11,066 nucleotides of DNA from assembly GCA_036558265.1 (NCBI GenBank), contig DATBFY010000714.1, positions 1 to 11,066 on the forward strand, given 5' to 3'. This document shows positions 6,690-11,066 of the stretch, one piece after another. Each line of letters opens with the position of its first letter. Position 1 is the stretch's first letter. A program made the position numbers and the translations under genes. Below the pieces are notes generated by a model, which had not been told where the DNA came from, made no database searches, and saw only the letters and a list, made by a program, of their open reading frames with translations. The stretch comes from RYN-433 sp036558265 (lineage in GTDB: Bacteria > Planctomycetota > Phycisphaerae > Tepidisphaerales > Tepidisphaeraceae).

Positions 6690-7876
6690 AAGAGTTCCCG
6701 ATAATGCCGCTCACACATGTCGAGGTACCGCTCGACGGAGAAGTTCTCGACCGCCCGCCGCCGCCCGGCTTCGCCCAAATGCCTTCGCAGATCCGGGTCA
6801 GATGCCAACGTCACGACGGCGTGTTCGATCGCGTCCAGATCATGCGGCAGCACGAGCAATCCCGTTTCGCCATGCAACACGACCTCCGGCACGCCGCCGG
6901 TGTTGCACGCAATGACCGGCCGCCCGCACGCCATCGCTTCCAGGTAGACGTTGCCGGGCCCGCCCTCGTAGACGCTGGGCACCGCGAAGAAATCACACCA
7001 GGCGTACTGTCGCGGTAACTGGTCGTAGGGTACGAAGCCCAGCACCTCGACACTCGATTGGAGTTCCAGCTCCGCGATCAATCGTTCGACGTTCCGCTTC
7101 TGCTCGACATCCCCCTTGCCGATCGCGCGCAACACGACGCCGGGAAACCTTTGTTTGAGCCGCCCGGCGAGGCGGATCAAATCCGTCACGCCCTTGCCGC
7201 CCGAGAGATTGCCGATGAACAGAATCCGCGGCGAGCGTCCGTCCTCGGGCGCCGCCATCGGCATGAACCGTTGCGTATCGATCCCGCTGTGGACCACGCC
7301 CGCCCCGCTGGTATCGACGCCGTATGCCCGCTGGCAATACTCGGCCGTGTGCCGCGTTGAAGCCAGCAGCTTGTCCGCGTATCGCAACGACGTCTGTTCC
7401 ATGAAACACCCGATCCGGTGGAGCATTCCGCCGACCGCCGGCCACCCCCAATGCTCGGCGAACATCGCCAGCGGCCCGTGCATCTGCACGACGTACTTCG
7501 CCCGCCGCCAGGCAAAAGTATCCGTCTGAAACACGAATCCCTCACCCCCATATTCCGCGAACTGAATCACGTCGAACCGGATCGACTTCTCCAGCTCCGT
7601 GAGCTTCTCCGCCACCTTCTGCGAATACGCCAGCCAGTACGTCGATTCCTCGTACCCCGGCACGCGCAACTGCGGCTCGCCGATGCGGTGGATCGTCGCC
7701 CCGCCGTCGGTGGAGGTGCGATCCCGCGCATCCCACGACGCCGCGACGACGTGAACCGTGTGTCCGCGCGCCGCCAAGCCGCGGGCGCGCAGGTGCGTCT
7801 GCGTGCCGATGCCACCCCCGCCGGTCTCGGGCGGGTATTCCTGCGACACCAGGCCAATCGTCATCGGGCGCGCCAT
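6686..7876 (-). CDS. GT4-family (GT-B) glycosyltransferase
   Basis: A 396-residue GT-B enzyme. Two adjacent starts are possible, GTG at 7879 or ATG at 7876. I prefer the ATG because AGGTG lies 5 bases before it but only 2 before the GTG. Either way the start overlaps the stop of the methyltransferase gene. Residues about 5-28 (MTIGLVSQEYPPETGGGGIGTQT) are the donor-loop opening typical of GT4. The middle has VVQMHGPLA (about 129-137) and VVHSGIDTQRF (about 194-204). The C-terminal Rossmann half has FIGNLSGGKGV (about 220-230) with the usual phosphate-binding Lys, and SVYEGGPGNVYLEAMACGRPVI. There the two Glu residues are 8 rather than the usual 7 apart, a variant also compatible with retaining GT4 enzymes. 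It probably adds a hexose to a lipid-linked or nascent glycan at the inner face of the membrane. The substrate cannot be read from the sequence. Confidence 0.93.
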   Translation of the reverse strand: MARPMTIGLVSQEYPPETGGGGIGTQTHLRARGLAARGHTVHVVAASWDARDRTSTDGGATIHRIGEPQLRVPGYEESTYWLAYSQKVAEKLTELEKSIRFDVIQFAEYGGEGFVFQTDTFAWRRAKYVVQMHGPLAMFAEHWGWPAVGGMLHRIGCFMEQTSLRYADKLLASTRHTAEYCQRAYGVDTSGAGVVHSGIDTQRFMPMAAPEDGRSPRILFIGNLSGGKGVTDLIRLAGRLKQRFPGVVLRAIGKGDVEQKRNVERLIAELELQSSVEVLGFVPYDQLPRQYAWCDFFAVPSVYEGGPGNVYLEAMACGRPVIACNTGGVPEVVLHGETGLLVLPHDLDAIEHAVVTLASDPDLRRHLGEAGRRRAVENFSVERYLDMCERHYRELL

Positions 7877-8874
7877 CACTTCACCTGCCGGTCAAACAAG
7901 ACGACCCGATCGTTCTCCAACACTCGCCCGCCCAGGGTCGCCGCGAAGCCGGCGTAATGGGACAGCCACCAAAACGTCGGCCAACCGAACGCCACGAAAC
8001 GCGCGCCCAGCCGCGCGACCTCCGCGATGGCCGCCTCATCGTCCGCCGGCTCGCCCCAGTATTGCCCATCCTTCTCCAACAGCGGCCAGACCTTGCGCGA
8101 CAATCCCAACTCCTGCGCCCACCAAGACTCTCCCGCAACGACCACCGCCTCGCCCTCCGGCACGATCCGCTCGATCTCCTGCCGGGTGAGCTCGAACCGA
8201 TGTCGCCACAGCTCCCCCGTCCGCACCGGCTGCTTGATCACGACCGACGCCATCCCTTTTGCAAACCCGGGCAACTGCTTGACCCTGATCGCATCGCCGA
8301 AGTTATCCCCCCAGGCCTGCAAAGCCGCCCGCTCCTCCGGCCGCTTCGAATCGTCCAGCAGCACCACCGTCCCCGGCCGCGCGTGATCCATCACCTGGTA
8401 AAGCGTCCCCTCGCGCCCGCCCAGGTTCACCGGCGGCCCGTCGATCACCACCAGATCCACCGGCTCGCGCGACGCGAACTCCTTAGGACGAAGCAAGTAC
8501 GCCCCGAGTAGTTTCCCCCCGAACTCCCGTACCACCAGGGGCGCCAGATGAAATCGCACGGGTGCGCCGCCTTCCTCCACTGTCCCGCCGCCCGACTTCC
8601 AGTTGTATTGCGGATCGTGATCGACCGACGTGATCACGCAGCCGTTGCCCAGCTTCCCCGCCGCCCGCGACAACAACCGCGTCGACAAACCCGACCCCAT
8701 CTCCAAAACGTGACGAGGTTCCGTGCGTTCCACTACTAGCGTCAGGAATCGAAGCGCGTCCGGCGCCAACGTCCATCCATCATCCTTCGGCGGCGGCTGA
8801 ATCCATGACAGATCCACCTCCGCCATATCGGCCAGCATCCGCCGAGTGACCTCTGATCGATCGAAATCATTCAT
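7876..8874 (-). CDS. SAM-dependent methyltransferase with extra C-terminal domain
   Basis: This 332-residue protein starts at ATG (8874), 9 bases after the ABC gene. Residues about 35-215 form a class I Rossmann methyltransferase: motif I HVLEMGSGLSTRLL (55-68), an acidic SAM-ribose residue in TSVDHDPQ (Asp85), and the post-II strand DLVVIDGPP (140-148) followed by VVLLDDSKRPEE. After about residue 218 comes a separate domain of about 110 residues with WRHRFELT, QYWGEPADD, ARFVAFGWPTFWWLSHY and VLENDRVVLFD. I recall similar segments in glycan-cluster proteins, where they look like degenerate transferase or sugar-processing modules; I cannot name a function. The methyltransferase half probably methylates a saccharide or small molecule made by the neighbouring glycosyltransferases. 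The methyl acceptor is unknown, and an inactive or scaffold role for the C-terminal part is possible. Confidence 0.82.
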   Translation of the reverse strand: MNDFDRSEVTRRMLADMAEVDLSWIQPPPKDDGWTLAPDALRFLTLVVERTEPRHVLEMGSGLSTRLLSRAAGKLGNGCVITSVDHDPQYNWKSGGGTVEEGGAPVRFHLAPLVVREFGGKLLGAYLLRPKEFASREPVDLVVIDGPPVNLGGREGTLYQVMDHARPGTVVLLDDSKRPEERAALQAWGDNFGDAIRVKQLPGFAKGMASVVIKQPVRTGELWRHRFELTRQEIERIVPEGEAVVVAGESWWAQELGLSRKVWPLLEKDGQYWGEPADDEAAIAEVARLGARFVAFGWPTFWWLSHYAGFAATLGGRVLENDRVVLFDRQVK

Positions 8875-8883
8875 GAATTACGC

Positions 8884-10662
8884 TCACGCCGTCAGTCCTT
8901 GTAGCTGCGTCAACCGCCGATAAAGCCCCTCGCGCGCCACCAGCTCTTCATGCGTTCCATACTGCACCAGCCGCCCGCCGTCGATCACCGCCACCGCATC
9001 GGCCTTGCGAACCGTCGAGAGTCGGTGCGCGATCACGATCACCGTTCGTCCCGCCATCAATCGCCCCAACGCCTCCATCACCCCCTCCTCCGTCGCGGCG
9101 TCCAGGCTCGCCGTCGGCTCGTCCAGGATCAGGATTGGCGCATCTTTGAGGATCGCCCGCGCGATCGCCAGCCGTTGCCGTTCCCCACCCGACAAACTCG
9201 CCCCCCGCTCGCCGATCACCGTGTCATACCCCTGCGGCAACGCCCGGATGAACCCATCCGCATTCGCCGCCACCGCCGCCCGTTCAATCTCCGCCCGCGA
9301 AGCCCCCGGCCACCCGTACGCGATGTTCTCCGCAACGCTAAGCGGCAGTAAAAACGGCTCCTGCAACACCATGGCGACCCGCCCGCGCGCATCTGCCAGC
9401 CGCATCTCCTTCGCATCCACGCCGTCGATCAACACTCGCCCCGACCACGGATCGCTCAACCGCGGAACGAGCGACACCAGCGTGCTCTTCCCCGCCCCCG
9501 TCGGTCCGACCACCGCCAGCATCTTTCCCGCCGCAATATCCAGATTGATCTCGTGAAGCACCGCGGTCCCAGCGTCGTATCCGAATGTGACATTCTCCCA
9601 AGTCACGCCAGACCCCGCCGAGCGCGAAGCCGCGAACTGCCCGGTCTCGTCCAACTCGGGAAGCGCCTCCGCGCGATCAAGCACTTCCAGGACCCGCCTC
9701 CCCCCCGCCGACGCCGTCGCGAAACCCTGCGACAAATACGCCAGTGTCTCCAGCGGCGCGTACAGCGACGCCAGGTACGACAGGAACACCAGCAGATCGC
9801 CGACCGACAAGGCCGGTCCTCGCAGCGCCTTCATCCCCCCGATCCCCATGACCGCCGCCGTTCCCAGCGCCAGCACCAGCCCCGTCGCCACTTTGAACTG
9901 CAACTGCGACGCCACCGCCCGCAGGTAAGCCGCCACCGTCCGCGCCGACAGCGCGCGGAACCGCCGGTCTTCAAACTCCTCCCGCGCGAACGCCTGCACG
10001 ACGGGGATGGCGGTCAGCGTCTGCTCCGCCAGCGCCAGCATCTCCCCCTCCAGTTCCTGCTGCTCGTACGACCGCTGCGCCATCGGCCGCGCGAACGCCT
10101 TCATTAAGACCACCATCGGCAAAGCCGCGAGGAGCGCCAGCACCGCCAGCCCCCGATCCAACCCCCACATCACGCCGAACATGATCCCCAAGGTCACCAG
10201 CGACATCACCAGCGGCAACATCACCGACAGGATCAACTCTTTGACCGCCAGCGTGTCCACCGTCACCCGCTTCACGAGGTCCCCGGTCGCGCCGCCGCGC
10301 TGTCGCCCAGGCGGGATCCGCTGCACGCGATCCAGTACGTCCGCCGCCAGATCGCTCGACATCCGCCCGCCCACATCGCTCCGGAGCCGCATCACGAGGA
10401 TCGCCACGATCTGGGCGGTGACAAACAAGACCACCGTCGCCCCGGCCAGACCCGCCAGGGCCCCGCCGGGCAGCCGCTCGACCCATCGCAACCCCGCCGG
10501 CACTGGCCGCCCCTTGAGCACGTCATCCACGATCACCTTCAGCGGCCAGGGCCGCAGCACCTCCAACCCCACTCCGATCAGCAACAACCCCGCCGTCGCC
10601 GCCAGCCCCCCGGCGTGCCGCGGCGCATGGCGCATCAGTCGCCAGTACCAGGCCCGGTTCAT
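8884..10662 (-). CDS. ABC exporter, MsbA-like fused permease and ATPase
   Basis: A complete 592-residue half-transporter, normal length for the family. Residues about 18-310 hold the membrane domain with about six helices (near 20-38, 68-92, 146-166, 170-188, 255-278 and 285-305). The ATPase domain (about 353-585) has every catalytic element: Walker A GPTGAGKST (386-394), Q-loop Gln434, signature LSGGE (490-494), Walker B LILDE (511-515) with the catalytic Glu515, and H-loop His546. Such proteins flip lipid A, lipid-linked glycans, peptides or drugs across the inner membrane. Here the neighbours favour a glycan or glycolipid cargo. The start is ATG at 10662, overlapping the TGA of the preceding ABC gene as ATGA, with a G-rich Shine-Dalgarno (GGGGG) about 7 bases upstream. 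The pairing with the adjacent ABC gene suggests a heterodimer, but both ATPase domains look catalytically intact, so two homodimers are also possible. Confidence 0.96.
   Translation of the reverse strand: MNRAWYWRLMRHAPRHAGGLAATAGLLLIGVGLEVLRPWPLKVIVDDVLKGRPVPAGLRWVERLPGGALAGLAGATVVLFVTAQIVAILVMRLRSDVGGRMSSDLAADVLDRVQRIPPGRQRGGATGDLVKRVTVDTLAVKELILSVMLPLVMSLVTLGIMFGVMWGLDRGLAVLALLAALPMVVLMKAFARPMAQRSYEQQELEGEMLALAEQTLTAIPVVQAFAREEFEDRRFRALSARTVAAYLRAVASQLQFKVATGLVLALGTAAVMGIGGMKALRGPALSVGDLLVFLSYLASLYAPLETLAYLSQGFATASAGGRRVLEVLDRAEALPELDETGQFAASRSAGSGVTWENVTFGYDAGTAVLHEINLDIAAGKMLAVVGPTGAGKSTLVSLVPRLSDPWSGRVLIDGVDAKEMRLADARGRVAMVLQEPFLLPLSVAENIAYGWPGASRAEIERAAVAANADGFIRALPQGYDTVIGERGASLSGGERQRLAIARAILKDAPILILDEPTASLDAATEEGVMEALGRLMAGRTVIVIAHRLSTVRKADAVAVIDGGRLVQYGTHEELVAREGLYRRLTQLQGLTA
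8972..9270. repeat. Direct repeat copy 1: ABC ATPase segment
   Basis: This 299-base segment of the complete ABC gene aligns without gaps to 10768-11066 at an offset of 1796 bases. By hand I count about 29 mismatches (roughly 90 percent identity), and the last 80 bases (9191-9270) are identical. The encoded stretch differs at 2 of about 100 residues. Confidence 0.9.
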
Positions 10663-11066
10663 GCGAGCACCCCCTGCTCCACCTTGACGCCGAACTGCAG
10701 CTCATTCAACTTCCGATAGATCCCATCCCGCCTCATCAACTCCCGGTGCGTCCCCCACTCCACCACTCGCCCGCCGTCGATCACCGCCACCGCATCCGCC
10801 TTGCGCACGGTGGATAACCGATGCGCGATTACGATCACCGTTCGCCCGGCCATCAATCGCCCCAACGCTTCCATGACCGCGGCCTCGGTCGCCGCATCTA
10901 AACTCGCCGTCGGCTCATCGAGAATCAGGATCGGCGCATCTTTGAGGATCGCCCGGGCGATCGCCAGCCGCTGCCGTTCCCCACCTGACAAACTCGCCCC
11001 CCGCTCGCCGATCACCGTGTCATACCCCTGCGGCAACGCCCGGATGAACCCATCCGCATTCGCCGC
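10659..11066 (-). CDS. ABC exporter ATP-binding C-terminus, partial (5' end outside window)
   Basis: The frame is open to the window edge, so only the last 135 residues are seen; the TTG at 11036 is an internal leucine codon, not a start. The visible part starts with AANADGFIRALPQGYD and contains LSGGE (signature), LILDEP (Walker B with catalytic Glu), ASLDAATE (D-loop) and IAHRLSTV (H-loop). This is a canonical MsbA-type ATPase domain. It ends with a distinct tail (FGVKVEQGVLA) and a TGA overlapping the ATG of the next ABC gene. Given its near identity to that gene, it very probably also has an N-terminal membrane domain, but that part lies outside the window. It is the first visible gene of the operon, whose promoter must lie upstream, beyond base 11066. 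Confidence 0.93.
   Translation of the reverse strand, partial: AANADGFIRALPQGYDTVIGERGASLSGGERQRLAIARAILKDAPILILDEPTASLDAATEAAVMEALGRLMAGRTVIVIAHRLSTVRKADAVAVIDGGRVVEWGTHRELMRRDGIYRKLNELQFGVKVEQGVLA
10768..11066. repeat. Direct repeat copy 2: ABC ATPase segment
   Basis: This is the partner of 8972-9270, lying in the second ABC gene. The identical 80-base block is 10987-11066 and reaches the window edge, so the full length of the perfect match is unknown. The two genes' coding C-termini beyond the repeat diverge clearly (GLTA versus GVLA tails and different preceding residues). Confidence 0.9.

Noticed and set aside
5904..6704. Long plus-strand frame opposite the CgeB-like glycosyltransferase
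   Set aside because: Its translation is Arg/Val/Pro-rich with no recognisable motif, as expected from the antisense of GC-rich codons, and the opposite strand clearly encodes a real protein.
9061..9270. Reading the ABC repeat as a mobile element or transposon footprint
   Set aside because: The repeat lies inside the conserved ATPase domain in the same frame in both genes and has no terminal inverted repeats or transposase; paralogy explains it.
11034..11036. TTG as the start of a short stand-alone ATPase
   Set aside because: The frame continues to the window edge and matches the neighbouring ABC gene residue for residue upstream of this codon, so it is the tail of a longer gene.

Overview
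The window is GC-rich, densely coding DNA, most likely from a Planctomycetota or Verrucomicrobiota-type bacterium. The best evidence is the first gene, whose layout (PVC-type dehydrogenase propeller, HEAT-like repeats and a C-terminal CxxCH cytochrome c domain) is characteristic of that superphylum. Placement below phylum is inference only; the sequence holds no rRNA or other marker gene.

The layout is two convergent blocks. The plus-strand block (bases 1 to 5498) holds three genes: a 5'-truncated, very large heme-binding dehydrogenase-like protein; a membrane-anchored double-PAS sensor that ends with no kinase, cyclase or other output domain; and a PIG-L/LmbE-family zinc deacetylase. The minus-strand block (5526 to 11066, transcribed right to left and entering from beyond the window) holds five tightly packed genes. 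In transcription order these are the C-terminal end of an ABC exporter, a complete second ABC exporter of MsbA type, a SAM-dependent methyltransferase with an extra C-terminal domain, a GT4-family glycosyltransferase, and a CgeB-like GT-B glycosyltransferase. Junctions overlap by a few bases or are separated by 9 bp, which indicates one operon with translational coupling. The blocks meet at a 27-bp intergenic gap, and a hairpin there includes bases of both stop codons and probably terminates transcription from both sides.

The minus-strand genes read as a glycan or glycolipid assembly and export unit: two glycosyltransferases and a methyltransferase build or decorate a saccharide, and the paired ABC proteins flip or export it. 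The PIG-L deacetylase across the terminator could deacetylate an N-acetyl sugar for the same pathway, but nothing in the sequence ties it to the operon. The two ABC genes share an almost identical nucleotide-binding segment, including 80 identical bases running to the window edge, which points to recent duplication or gene conversion.

I see no tRNA, rRNA, CRISPR array, insertion sequence or phage gene. The longest stretch without a gene is about 209 bp (3277 to 3485); it contains two hairpin or palindrome structures. I do not see convincing evidence of a wholly new system. The most unusual items are the output-less PAS protein, the methyltransferase fusion and the near-identical tandem ABC domains.
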